Positions 1 through 5,446 of a stretch of 29,036 nt of DNA are shown here, one piece after another. The position numbers were made by a program, and so were the translations under genes. The stretch lies in the IMG/VR virus record IMGVR_UViG_3300049914_000074, positions 1-29,036 of that record. One strand, written 5' to 3'. The stretch comes from a virus. Under the pieces are notes generated by a model. The model did not search any database. It was not told the origin of the DNA and saw only the letters and a list, made by a program, of their open reading frames with translations. The stretch's first letter is position 1; each line of letters starts with the position of its first letter.

Positions 1-84
1 AAACAGTACAACGCCCCCAACAACCGCAAAGATCAGCACGATGGCCACTCCAGTCAGGATCATCGACGCGCGCAAGACGGTCAT
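1..84 (-). CDS. Small membrane protein, C-terminus off the left edge
   Basis: A start codon at 84 overlaps the stop of the upstream DUF7352-like gene in an ATGA arrangement. The reading frame then stays open to the window edge, giving 28 visible residues (MTVLRASMILTGVAIVLIFA, followed by VVGGVVLF). Apart from one arginine near the start this is a single hydrophobic segment, so the product is probably membrane-anchored. The C-terminus is outside the window and no family can be assigned. The overlap and orientation put it in the same transcript as the genes to its right. The call rests on the overlap, the open frame and the coherent transmembrane segment. Confidence 0.5.
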   Translation of the reverse strand, partial: MTVLRASMILTGVAIVLIFAVVGGVVLF

Positions 85-353
85 ATTGGGCTCTCGGCAA
101 ATACATGAAAGACAAATTCACCGCCCTTAGCTTGATAGGTTCCGATCCAAGCCACCGACAGTGGGAGGTCTGCCGCCTGGCCTGTTCCGCGCGTATAGAC
201 CTCTCTAATTTTCCTCGGGGCATTACTGTCTACGAGCGCCCAAATACAGGGTTCATCGTGTTGCATTTGAACCGTCAGAATTTGCGCGTTCTCTGGCATC
301 AGCAACTTCTGGAAATCAACTATCTCAAGGGGAAATTTCCAAACCGTCTTCAT
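81..353 (-). CDS. DUF7352-like phage protein
   Basis: A 90-residue protein beginning MKTVWKFPLEI and ending in a GEFVFHVFAESPI-type motif. From memory this start and this end characterise a widespread small phage family (DUF7352) of unknown function; the name was not checked. It is rich in beta-strand-like segments (ILTVQMQ, CIWALVDS, FVFHVF), suggesting a compact beta fold. I chose the ATG at 353 rather than the longer upstream frame because a GAGG Shine-Dalgarno sequence lies upstream and the extra N-terminal 49 residues overlap a better small gene. Its stop overlaps the next membrane protein by 4 nt, and its start overlaps the stop of the membrane protein at 350-481, so all three are probably translationally coupled. 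Confidence 0.75.
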   Translation of the reverse strand: MKTVWKFPLEIVDFQKLLMPENAQILTVQMQHDEPCIWALVDSNAPRKIREVYTRGTGQAADLPLSVAWIGTYQAKGGEFVFHVFAESPI

Positions 354-481
354 AGAAGCGGCCTCAGAAAGTGATAAATGACCCATCCAATCCCGAAGAT
401 CAAAACCCAGACCAGGATCGAGAGGAGGATGCCGGCCAGGATCATGAACACGCGCCAGGCGAGACGGCGAAGGGAAATCAC
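350..481 (-). CDS. 43-residue single-pass membrane protein
   Basis: A GTG start at 481 overlaps the stop of the 478-1242 gene (GTGA), and its own stop overlaps the ATG of the DUF7352-like gene (ATGA). The product starts MISLRRLAWRVFMILAG and continues through about 24 hydrophobic residues to a short basic end (FLRPLL). The Arg-rich N-terminus followed by one long hydrophobic stretch suggests an N-in single-pass inner-membrane protein. No family is recognised. Exact 4-nt overlaps on both sides and a clean transmembrane profile are the reasons for calling so short an ORF. Confidence 0.6.
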   Translation of the reverse strand: MISLRRLAWRVFMILAGILLSILVWVLIFGIGWVIYHFLRPLL

Positions 482-1242
482 TTTTTGGCCCCATACACAT
501 AGAGATCGCCGTTCACGTCACACAGGAGTCCATATCCCTTCTGCCAGACGCGCCAACGGTCTCGTGCATGTTTGATGTGCTTTGAATCTATCTTTAGACC
601 GCCGCAGATGATCGTAACTTTCAGGAATAAGGCTGCGTCCCTGGCTGCGTCCCAGGCTGCGGCCCTGGCTGCGGCCCTGGCTGCGGCCCTGGCTGCGTCC
701 CTGGCTGCGTCCCTGGCTGCGTCCCTGGCTGCGGCCCTGGCTGCGTCCCAGGCTGCGTCCCAGGCTGCGGCCCTGGCTGCGTCCCTGGCTGCGTCCCTGG
801 CTGCGTCCTCGGCTGCGTCCCAGGCTGCGTCCCTGGCTGCGGACAAATCCGGCTTCAGATAAATTTTCCAGGATTTGATTGGCCTGCCATCGGGTTTGAA
901 CCATCGAATAGAGGAGAGGTCACGCAGAAAAGAATCAACACCGCGAAAAATCTTCGGCCAAGTTTTCACGGAGAATTTTTTCCTGAGGGCTTCTCGCGTG
1001 CGCCGCTCGGTTTCAGCGGCGTCGTGCCATTCCGGCAGGAGATCCTGATCAACGTTGTAAGACCATGACTTCAGATCGCCCCACGACTTTTCAGGAAAGA
1101 TTTCAACGCGGACGATGTTGACACGGCCGCCGTCTCCGCTTTCATGCAACCTGTGACTGCGGATAATATCCTCGTGTGAATTTGAATTATCGCAGAAGAA
1201 AATCTGGTCTTTTGTGAGTACGAATGATGCAAATTTACACAT
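478..1242 (-). CDS. Phage protein with alanine-rich AAxD/A repeat tract
   Basis: A 254-residue protein. Residues 1-133 form a mixed-charge, globular-looking domain beginning MCKFASFVLTKDQIFFC. Residues 135-202 are seventeen tandem four-residue units (AARD, AAWD, AARA, one AAED). Residues 203-254 resume a non-repetitive sequence ending VNGDLYVYGAKK. The N-terminal opening resembles uncharacterised phage proteins I recall, but I cannot name a function. The repeat would form a long helix with Arg/Trp/Asp on one face, perhaps a rigid spacer or an oligomerising rod between the two ends. The ATG at 1242 follows a strong AAAGGAG site. Because the repeat is 12 bp, copy-number change alters length without breaking the frame. 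The stop overlaps the next small membrane gene by 4 nt. Confidence 0.75.
   Translation of the reverse strand: MCKFASFVLTKDQIFFCDNSNSHEDIIRSHRLHESGDGGRVNIVRVEIFPEKSWGDLKSWSYNVDQDLLPEWHDAAETERRTREALRKKFSVKTWPKIFRGVDSFLRDLSSIRWFKPDGRPIKSWKIYLKPDLSAARDAAWDAAEDAARDAARDAARAAAWDAAWDAARAAARDAARDAARDAARAAARAAARAAAWDAARDAALFLKVTIICGGLKIDSKHIKHARDRWRVWQKGYGLLCDVNGDLYVYGAKK
637..840 (-). repeat. Coding minisatellite, 17 x 12 bp
   Basis: Seventeen head-to-tail 12-bp units lie within the 478-1242 gene. The minus-sense consensus is GCAGCCAGGGAC, with substitutions mainly in the Arg/Trp and Asp/Ala codons. Each unit encodes AARD, AAWD, AARA or AAED. The unit contains no stop in several frames, so long spurious ORFs appear on both strands across it. 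Confidence 0.95.
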
Positions 1243-1293
1243 AAATCTCCTTTCGTGTGTCTTCTATTATTTTCCACGGTCCTGGTGTGTGAC

Positions 1294-1827
1294 TCAAGAT
1301 ACCCTCCTCTTCCCTTCCCTGCGTCCTGCAGGGATCATCCCAATACTCCTGAGAGCCTCGCCGATTGTGGCTTGCGCGGCTTGGAGCTTTTCTGCAATCT
1401 TTGGTGTACCGCACGACAATGTACGTACACCTGATTGATCCTCAAGGTGTCCCATGATCCAATTGCATATCAGTTCGGAGCGACTGATGCGAAGAGAGCG
1501 AGCCCGATCATTCAGCCAGCTTTCAATATGGCCCGGAAGCGCGATGGTCACCCTCGCGTCCTTCTTTGTGTATTCCATCGGAAGCTGTCTCATGACTCGC
1601 GCTCCACCACAGGCGGCTGTGCCTTTGGCTCTGATCAGGTGAAATTGACCGCATTCGCAATAGAGAGTCGATGTTTTCTTTGCAAAGCAGGCCGTGTCAT
1701 ATTCGTTCGCTGCATGGCCGCAATCGGCATCAATTTCCCGGCAGGCGCAGAGTTGCCGGTGAGATCGGTATTGATGGCCACATTCGCAAAGGTCATTTGG
1801 TTTCGGCCTTTCATGGCGGCGGGTCAT
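1294..1827 (-). CDS. Cys/His-rich plus ribbon-helix-helix-like protein
   Basis: A 177-residue protein of two parts. Residues 14-73 contain a dense set of possible metal ligands (C14, C16, H18, H23, C27, C29, C36, H38, C47, C57, C59, H63, C73), with repeated C-x-C-G-x-[HF] spacing suggesting two zinc ribbons. Residues about 91-130 (ARVTIALPGHIESWLNDRA, then SRSELICNWI) look like a ribbon-helix-helix DNA-binding unit: a short beta strand followed by two helices. The basic tail (RREGKRRVS) would also suit nucleic-acid binding. The ATG at 1827 overlaps the stop of the HTH gene upstream by 4 nt, so the two are co-expressed from the 2043-2072 promoter. I infer a phage regulator; no exact family is recognised. 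Confidence 0.7.
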   Translation of the reverse strand: MTRRHERPKPNDLCECGHQYRSHRQLCACREIDADCGHAANEYDTACFAKKTSTLYCECGQFHLIRAKGTAACGGARVMRQLPMEYTKKDARVTIALPGHIESWLNDRARSLRISRSELICNWIMGHLEDQSGVRTLSCGTPKIAEKLQAAQATIGEALRSIGMIPAGRREGKRRVS

Positions 1828-2033
1828 GAGGCGTGTTCCCCTTCAACGATGAGGCCTTCCAGTTCAAGGCCGAGGGCGTCGGCGACGCGCTTCCAGGTGG
1901 ACGGGCTGTTTGTTTTTCCGGCTTCGATATTGCTGATGGTGGCCTGCTTAACGTCGGCGATTGAGGCGAGCCTTTCCTGGGTCCATCCTTTTGTCAGCCG
2001 CGCTCTCTTTACCTTTGTAGCATCGTACTTCAT
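1824..2033 (-). CDS. XRE/Cro-type HTH regulator (short)
   Basis: A 69-residue protein that is essentially one HTH_3 domain: KVKRARLTKGWTQERLASIA (helices 1-2), then KQATISNIEAGK (recognition helix) and two C-terminal helices. It is Cro-like in size. It is transcribed leftward, divergently from the second XRE gene (2106-2513), as in lambdoid cI/cro switches. A TTGACA/TAGTAT promoter sits immediately upstream. The predicted transcript start falls only a few bases before the ATG and no Shine-Dalgarno sequence is visible, so the mRNA may be leaderless. The stop overlaps the downstream Cys-rich/RHH gene. Which of the two HTH proteins maintains lysogeny cannot be told from sequence. Confidence 0.85.
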   Translation of the reverse strand: MKYDATKVKRARLTKGWTQERLASIADVKQATISNIEAGKTNSPSTWKRVADALGLELEGLIVEGEHAS

Positions 2034-2042
2034 AGCAACGTC

Positions 2043-2072
2043 ATACTACGTCCACAGCGTTTTTGCTGTCAA
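2043..2072 (-). promoter_or_regulatory. Leftward promoter of the HTH operon
   Basis: On the minus strand, TTGACA (2067-2072) and TAGTAT (2043-2048) are separated by 18 bp, a good sigma70-type match. The implied start is near 2036, three or so bases before the ATG at 2033, giving an almost leaderless message. Confidence 0.65.
2054..2069. promoter_or_regulatory. Candidate operator between divergent HTH genes
   Basis: An inverted repeat, ACAGC-6 nt-GCTGT, lies in the spacer of the leftward promoter, where a bound repressor would block it. A partially repeated GACGT motif overlaps the -10 region. It is the obvious binding site for one or both HTH proteins, but this is inference from position and symmetry. 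Confidence 0.45.
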
Positions 2073-2105
2073 GATAATTCTTTATATTTTTTTATGGGTG
2101 AGATA

Positions 2106-2513
2106 ATGGGACACATGAATGTCGGACAGCGACTCGAATACTTTCGCGCCAAAAAGGAACACACGCACGAATCCCTCGCGAAATCGTCCGGAGTTCACCG
2201 CGTGACTATCTCGGCGATAGAAAATAATCGGCAATCGCCGACGGTCGCCACTCTTGCCGCACTTCTCAGGTCACTTGACATTTCAATTGCTGAGTTTTTC
2301 TTCGACGCCTCGCCCCGTGAAATAAACCCGGAACACTCGGACTTGCACGGCAAACTCCAGGAGATCTTGGAGGGTGATCTAAAGGCCGCCCAGGGAATCG
2401 CCGTGAATATTGAATACATCCACGGAGAAATGCTGAGCAGAATGAGCCGCGCCACAAGAGGGAATGGGAAGAAGAAAAAGGCCGAGGAGGCCAAAACCCG
2501 CCGATTTGGATAA
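2106..2513 (+). CDS. XRE-family repressor-like HTH protein
   Basis: A protein of about 135 residues with an N-terminal HTH_3 domain (residues about 4-65): VGQRLEYFRAKKEHTHESLA, then SGVHRVTISAIENNRQSPT and LAALLRSLDISIAEFF. The C-terminal half is charged and ends in a basic stretch (GNGKKKKAEEAKTRRFG), which may mediate dimerisation or added DNA contacts. There is no S24 peptidase domain, so it is not a RecA-cleavable CI-type repressor. Three in-frame ATGs compete (2094, 2106, 2115); 2106 was preferred because GGTGAG precedes it by a few bases. It is divergent from the short HTH gene and shares its control region, which makes it a plausible lysogeny repressor. Confidence 0.85.
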   Translation: MGHMNVGQRLEYFRAKKEHTHESLAKSSGVHRVTISAIENNRQSPTVATLAALLRSLDISIAEFFFDASPREINPEHSDLHGKLQEILEGDLKAAQGIAVNIEYIHGEMLSRMSRATRGNGKKKKAEEAKTRRFG

Positions 2514-2649
2514 CCGGCCGCCCGCAACCGATCCCCCTCGGGCGGCTGTCGCAAGCATCACGTGCTGGCGGATCGAGCGGCTCATCCGGGCGCACGCCCG
2601 AGAACATGGGATAAAGCTGCCGAAGGGATTCTGGCGGGGGCCGGGATAG
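2464..2649 (+). CDS. Possible small basic protein
   Basis: A 61-residue frame beginning MGRRKRPRRPKPADLDNRPP and ending in a helix-like RIERLIRAHAREHGIKLP segment. It overlaps the last 50 nt of the XRE gene in another frame, and the GAGGGA before the ATG is closer than an ideal ribosome-binding site. No family is recognised. It could be a genuine co-transcribed small gene or a chance frame in GC-rich DNA. It is listed because nothing else explains 2514-2649. Confidence 0.3.
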   Translation: MGRRKRPRRPKPADLDNRPPATDPPRAAVASITCWRIERLIRAHAREHGIKLPKGFWRGPG

Positions 2650-2765
2650 GTCGGGATTCTGGCTTAACCTTTCAAGATTGCGTACGAGCCCCAAGCTGAG
2701 CGGGGGAAAGGGGGAGGTGCAATGCCTCCCCGAAGAAAGATCGTGGCAGGACGGCCCCAGAGCGG

Positions 2766-2963
2766 CTAGGGAATCGGCACGTAGGGCTTGATCAGATTCG
2801 GGTCGAGCGGCTGCCCGGTCTGGGCCTGGTAGGCGGCCAACGCCTTCGAAATGATATCCAGCAGAACCTCGATATCCTGTGGTACGGCGCCGCCGACTTT
2901 CTGTTGTGCCAAGATCGTCAGTGCCGCTTGCGCGATCAGCAAAAGCAATTGCACGGTATTCAC
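2766..2963 (-). CDS. Small phage protein with hydrophobic N-terminus
   Basis: A 65-residue protein starting at GTG 2963 (VNTVQLLLLIAQAALTILAQ) and ending in a TGQPLDPNLIKPYVPIP-like tail. The N-terminal 20 residues form one hydrophobic helix; the middle is a predicted amphipathic helix. I recall similar short proteins near phage lysis modules, but no function is known to me. The GTG overlaps the stop of the upstream lipoprotein (GTGA), so it is probably coupled to it. This is the last late gene on the minus strand before the early region. Confidence 0.65.
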   Translation of the reverse strand: MNTVQLLLLIAQAALTILAQQKVGGAVPQDIEVLLDIISKALAAYQAQTGQPLDPNLIKPYVPIP

Positions 2964-3316
2964 GGTTTCACCCCCAATTTCCGCAAGTCGAGAATGAACT
3001 GGTTTACGGCGATCACGGCAGCGTCGACCGCGGCTTTGGCATTTCCCTTATCCGCTTCAGTCTTCGCGGCCCGATAGCCCAGCCATGCATCTCGGAGTAG
3101 GTTGTAGGATTCCCCGGCCTTGTTGATGATGGCCTTGGCTTCTGCCGGCAGGGCGCCTTGCGCGAACGCAATCTTCGCGCTGTCGAGCACACTCTGGGCG
3201 ACGATCAGGGTATCGTAAGTGGCGCTGTCGAACTGGTCGACGGCTCCGGGATGGATTTTCACCTGGCACCCGTACAGGATGAGCGCCAGAAACAGAATCG
3301 GTATTGCTCGTTTCAT
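2960..3316 (-). CDS. Phage lipoprotein
   Basis: A 118-residue protein starting MKRAIPILFLALILYGC. The basic n-region, hydrophobic core and Cys17 in an LYGC lipobox (Tyr at -2 is unusual) indicate signal peptidase II processing and membrane anchoring. The mature part is helical and Ala-rich (AKAIINKAGESYNLLRDAWL, then AKTEADKGNAKAAVDAAVIA). The ATG at 3316 was chosen over an upstream one because AAAGGAG lies just before it. It sits downstream of the lysis genes, so an outer-membrane-acting lysis role (o-spanin analogue) is possible. However, it is longer than typical Rz1 proteins and lacks their proline richness. Confidence 0.75.
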   Translation of the reverse strand: MKRAIPILFLALILYGCQVKIHPGAVDQFDSATYDTLIVAQSVLDSAKIAFAQGALPAEAKAIINKAGESYNLLRDAWLGYRAAKTEADKGNAKAAVDAAVIAVNQFILDLRKLGVKP

Positions 3317-3344
3317 ACTGCTCCTTTCAGGACAAAGATTTTTC

Positions 3345-3373
3345 TTGACATATCTAACAACGTTTGCTATTAT
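3345..3373 (+). promoter_or_regulatory. Strong sigma70 promoter of plus-strand cassette 1
   Basis: TTGACA (3345-3350), a 17-bp spacer and TATTAT (3368-3373): a perfect -35 and a 5/6 -10. The expected start near 3380 lies about 65 bp upstream of the first cassette gene. It is the best promoter seen in the window. Confidence 0.85.
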
Positions 3374-3444
3374 CATCTCGTAAGCTCACCTAAGAGCTAC
3401 CGGGATCCCCACCCCGAGAGTGGCGGAGGAAAGGCAGATCCAAA

Positions 3445-3951
3445 ATGGCCAGCAAAAAAATCACCGCAGCAGAAGTACACTTTGACGGGCGAGTCTTTGA
3501 GCACATCCTTGCGCAGCATGGCGATGACCTTGTCGCTCACCTTAATGGTTCCCCTGCGGGACAGGCAGCCGGCGGCAATGCCGCCAAAATCCATCGCATC
3601 CTTGATGTCGAGGTAATTGAGTCCCGGCCTTGCACGGGATACGAGGTGCACGATTACAACGGCCTTGTAAGTCGACACCGGTTTGCGCATCGCGCGATTG
3701 CCCGCGCCAACAAAGAGCAGAGCGAGGCCCGCGCCTATGCCTGCACGCCAAACGGACTTAAGCGCATCGGCGAGCGCAAGGGCGATGTGACTGAGGGCAA
3801 CATCTATGACGGTACGCGCTACCTGATCGACGGCAAGCAATATGTGCTGTGTGCCGACAATCATTTTGAGCGTGCGGAGTCCCGTGACACCAAAGGACAG
3901 CTCAATAGTTGGTATACCTACATCGCGGGAGAGGAGGCATCCAATGCGTAG
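3445..3951 (+). CDS. Cassette 1 protein A, unknown
   Basis: A 168-residue soluble-looking protein beginning MASKKITAAEVHFDGRVFEH. It has mixed charge and no transmembrane segment; notable stretches are IYDGTRYLIDGKQYVLCADN and the C-terminal LNSWYTYIAGEE. No known family is recognised. It is the first gene of a plus-strand cassette opposed to the surrounding minus-strand late genes. It has a near-consensus promoter about 65 bp upstream and a GAGGAAAGG ribosome-binding site. Its stop lies 8 nt inside the next gene. An overlapping minus-strand frame is rejected as a shadow. By position it looks like phage cargo expressed during lysogeny. Confidence 0.75.
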   Translation: MASKKITAAEVHFDGRVFEHILAQHGDDLVAHLNGSPAGQAAGGNAAKIHRILDVEVIESRPCTGYEVHDYNGLVSRHRFAHRAIARANKEQSEARAYACTPNGLKRIGERKGDVTEGNIYDGTRYLIDGKQYVLCADNHFERAESRDTKGQLNSWYTYIAGEEASNA

Positions 3952-4303
3952 CACCGTGATCATCCGCAAGCGCGGAGAGGGATACACATCGAATGTCACG
4001 GGCAAATTCGGCGGCGGGCACACCGGAGCTAGGTGTGGACTCACGCCGTTTGATGCGGCCGCACACGCTGCACAACTCATGATCAGGTACAGCCAGAGCA
4101 ATCCCGAGGGCGGCGATTTGATGGCACCGCCTGAAATCTTGGAGCTGGTGCCGGAGCACCTCAGATCGATCGCAGCAAAAACCGAGGACTATTTCCCCTG
4201 CCATCATTGCGACGGATCGGGCAAAATACTCGATGAGAATCACGTGGAGACAGCCGAGCTGTGCTCGTACTGTGATGGCACGGGGCAGGCATCCGACGAG
4301 TAG
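3944..4303 (+). CDS. Cassette 1 protein B, DnaJ-type zinc-finger protein
   Basis: A 119-residue protein. The C-terminus carries two CxxCxGxG motifs, CHHCDGSG and CSYCDGTG, separated by about 19 residues. This pair matches the zinc-coordinating repeats of the DnaJ cysteine-rich domain and would bind one Zn ion. The N-terminal part (STVIIRKRGEGYTSNVTGKF) is beta-like and not recognised; there is no J domain. It may bind a partner protein or nucleic acid through the zinc module. The ATG at 3944 overlaps the upstream stop by 8 nt and follows GAGGAGG, so translation is probably coupled. It belongs to the plus-strand cassette driven from 3345-3373. Confidence 0.75.
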   Translation: MRSTVIIRKRGEGYTSNVTGKFGGGHTGARCGLTPFDAAAHAAQLMIRYSQSNPEGGDLMAPPEILELVPEHLRSIAAKTEDYFPCHHCDGSGKILDENHVETAELCSYCDGTGQASDE

Positions 4304-4311
4304 CAGTTTCC

Positions 4312-4346
4312 TTTTGCCCGCCCGTGGGCCTTGTACGCGGGCAAAA
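4312..4346 (+). promoter_or_regulatory. Perfect 10-bp hairpin ahead of cassette 1 gene C
   Basis: TTTTGCCCGC (4312-4321) pairs perfectly with GCGGGCAAAA (4337-4346) around a 15-nt loop. On the plus transcript the 3' arm reaches the first in-frame ATG and lies next to the second (4352). It could therefore restrict initiation of the following gene. It is not an intrinsic terminator, because the 3' arm ends in A rather than U. Confidence 0.6.
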
Positions 4347-4351
4347 TGCTT

Positions 4352-4504
4352 ATGGACCCCGTAACCAAATACCTCTCCGAACGCGGCAGGATCGCAGGCA
4401 GCGCAAAGAGCCCTAGAAAGACTCGAGCTTGCCGGCGCAACGCGAAAAAGGGCGGCTGGCCGAAGGGACGGAAGCGCGGGCCGCGCAAGGCAAAACCCTC
4501 GTAG
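4352..4504 (+). CDS. Cassette 1 protein C, small basic KKGG protein
   Basis: A 50-residue, very basic protein beginning MDPVTKYLSERGRIAGSAKS and continuing through KTRACRRNAKKGG into a Lys/Arg/Pro/Gly-rich tail. From memory it resembles a broad group of tiny phage and bacterial proteins with KGG motifs and alternating Arg/Lys, presumed nucleic-acid binding. An ATG two codons upstream (4346) is possible, but MDP matches the start of the related protein at 8357 (MKDP). The ribosome-binding site is weak and a hairpin lies immediately upstream, so expression may be controlled. Its 3' end overlaps the minus-strand gene at 4413-4679 tail to tail. Confidence 0.6.
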   Translation: MDPVTKYLSERGRIAGSAKSPRKTRACRRNAKKGGWPKGRKRGPRKAKPS

Positions 4505-4679
4505 TTTTCAGAATACTGGCGATTTCCCCGTCAGAGATGCCAATAACCGACTTACATTTCAAGCATTCCTTGTGCGGGATTCCGTTCAGATCGTAGACCA
4601 CGAGTTCCTCGCCGTCACACTCGGGGAAGATGTCGGGACCGGTGTAAAACACGTCAGCCGGTGGAACGCGGTGCACCAT
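4413..4679 (-). CDS. Small phage protein with CxxC motif
   Basis: An 88-residue frame starting MVHRVPPADVFYTGPDIFPE. The first 60 residues look protein-like (GEELVVYDLNGIPHKECLKC) and contain one CxxC that could bind metal only as half of a site. The last 30 residues lie opposite the plus-strand KKGG gene and have a shadow-like composition, so the real product may be shorter or the C-terminus uncertain. A GGTTGGTGGG ribosome-binding region precedes the ATG at 4679, just after the stop of the upstream lysis-region gene. No family is recognised. Confidence 0.5.
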   Translation of the reverse strand: MVHRVPPADVFYTGPDIFPECDGEELVVYDLNGIPHKECLKCKSVIGISDGEIASILKTTRVLPCAARASVPSASRPFSRCAGKLESF

Positions 4680-4689
4680 GCCCACCAAC

Positions 4690-4980
4690 CTATTTCAGCG
4701 CCGCCTTAATGAAGGCAATCACCTGATCCCCGAGTTGCTGTGCGGTGAGAGGGACGGGGGCCGGTTTGACTTGGGCATTCCACGCCGCGATGAGATCGGC
4801 ATCCGCTGGGAGCGCTCCGGTCTGCTTGTAAACTCCGGTGTAGGCGACCTGAAGAAATGCCTGGAACTCGGCAACCTCTTCGGGAGTGAAGGCCGCGGCA
4901 ATGTCGGCATCTGTTATGCCCTCACCATTTTCTTTCGCCTTGTGCCAAAATTTGTTGATGTAAAGCTCGAATCTGTTCAT
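4690..4980 (-). CDS. Small helical phage protein
   Basis: A 96-residue acidic, helical protein: MNRFELYINKFWHKAKENGE, then ADIAAAFTPEEVAEFQAFLQ, and a C-terminal LGDQVIAFIKAALK amphipathic helix. It has no signal peptide or transmembrane segment. It is encoded between the small proteins downstream of the holin and the CxxC protein, on the late minus-strand transcript. Its ATG (4980) overlaps the stop of the upstream 72-residue gene. No function is recognised; a lysis-accessory or late non-structural role is inferred only from position. Confidence 0.7.
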   Translation of the reverse strand: MNRFELYINKFWHKAKENGEGITDADIAAAFTPEEVAEFQAFLQVAYTGVYKQTGALPADADLIAAWNAQVKPAPVPLTAQQLGDQVIAFIKAALK

Positions 4981-5195
4981 GTTTTCACCTCTGGTTGTAA
5001 TTCAATTAGAAAACCCTGATGGCCACCCTTAACGTGGCAGCCGGATTGCTCCGCTTGAATAGCCATCCTCGTCGCGATCTTCTCAAGACGAGTCAGCATG
5101 CGCTGCTCAAACGGAATTGGCGGATCCACCGTGACCGTCATGGAGATCACGTCTAAGCCCTCTTCCGCCAGGATCAGCGTTATTGTGCGGTTCAC
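4977..5195 (-). CDS. Small phage protein downstream of holin
   Basis: A 72-residue protein from GTG 5195 (VNRTITLILAEEGLDVISMT) to a GFLIELQPEVKT end. It has beta-strand-like ends and an amphipathic middle (MLTRLEKIATRMAIQAEQSG). The GTG overlaps the stop of the holin-like gene as GTGA in the context AAACCGTGA, the same context used for the 2963 start, which supports this start over longer upstream frames. The stop overlaps the next gene by 4 nt. The family is unknown. Confidence 0.65.
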   Translation of the reverse strand: MNRTITLILAEEGLDVISMTVTVDPPIPFEQRMLTRLEKIATRMAIQAEQSGCHVKGGHQGFLIELQPEVKT

Positions 5196-5446
5196 GGTTT
5201 GACCTCTTCTTTTGGCGTGATCGTTGTGGTGGTCTGGACGCTCTGAGTTGAGTCCGTCTGCTGCGTCGTATGCGTGATGCCGCGCAGTAAGGCGCCGACG
5301 AGCCCGGTCACGGCACTTCCGAATATCCCAACGTAGGATGGCTCGGCGTGCCAATGGATAAGTAGCAGGATTACCGCCGAACAAAAGAAAATCATCCCGC
5401 AAAGTACGATCTTCTCGTCAAGCATCCACTCCCAAATGCTTCTCAT
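5192..5446 (-). CDS. Holin-like two-transmembrane protein
   Basis: An 84-residue protein starting MRSIWEWMLDEKIVLCGMIF. Two hydrophobic segments (residues about 13-33 and 38-58) are joined by a short loop (HAEPS). A polar Thr/Gln/Ser-rich C-terminal tail follows, ending PKEEVKP. Small size, two transmembrane helices and a charged C-terminus fit class II holins. The gene lies directly downstream of the GH24 endolysin, sharing ATGA with its stop. The ATG at 5446 follows GGAGGCTGT. Holins are too diverse for a firm name, but size, topology and position agree. Confidence 0.7.
   Translation of the reverse strand: MRSIWEWMLDEKIVLCGMIFFCSAVILLLIHWHAEPSYVGIFGSAVTGLVGALLRGITHTTQQTDSTQSVQTTTTITPKEEVKP

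Noticed and set aside
637-840. CRISPR array
   Set aside because: The units are contiguous 12-mers with no spacers and lie in frame within a gene.
572-862. Plus-strand frame encoding LAAS/LAAA repeats, and a second minus-strand frame at 518-904 rich in GRSQ repeats
   Set aside because: Both are other-frame readings of the stop-free 12-bp repeat; the 478-1242 frame has the ribosome-binding site and non-repetitive flanks.
2722-2769. 15-codon plus-strand ORF after GGGGGAGGTGCA
   Set aside because: The ribosome-binding site is good, but the peptide is too short to support and overlaps the end of the opposing gene.
3397-4101. 234-residue minus-strand frame
   Set aside because: It lies opposite two plus-strand genes with a strong promoter and good ribosome-binding sites; its Cys/Pro/Ala-rich composition is typical of antisense shadows.
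4312-4346. Intrinsic terminator
   Set aside because: The stem is perfect but the 3' arm ends in A residues and no U-tract follows on either strand.
4240-4488. 82-residue minus-strand frame
   Set aside because: It overlaps the end of the zinc-finger gene and the KKGG gene with no ribosome-binding site or coherent sequence.
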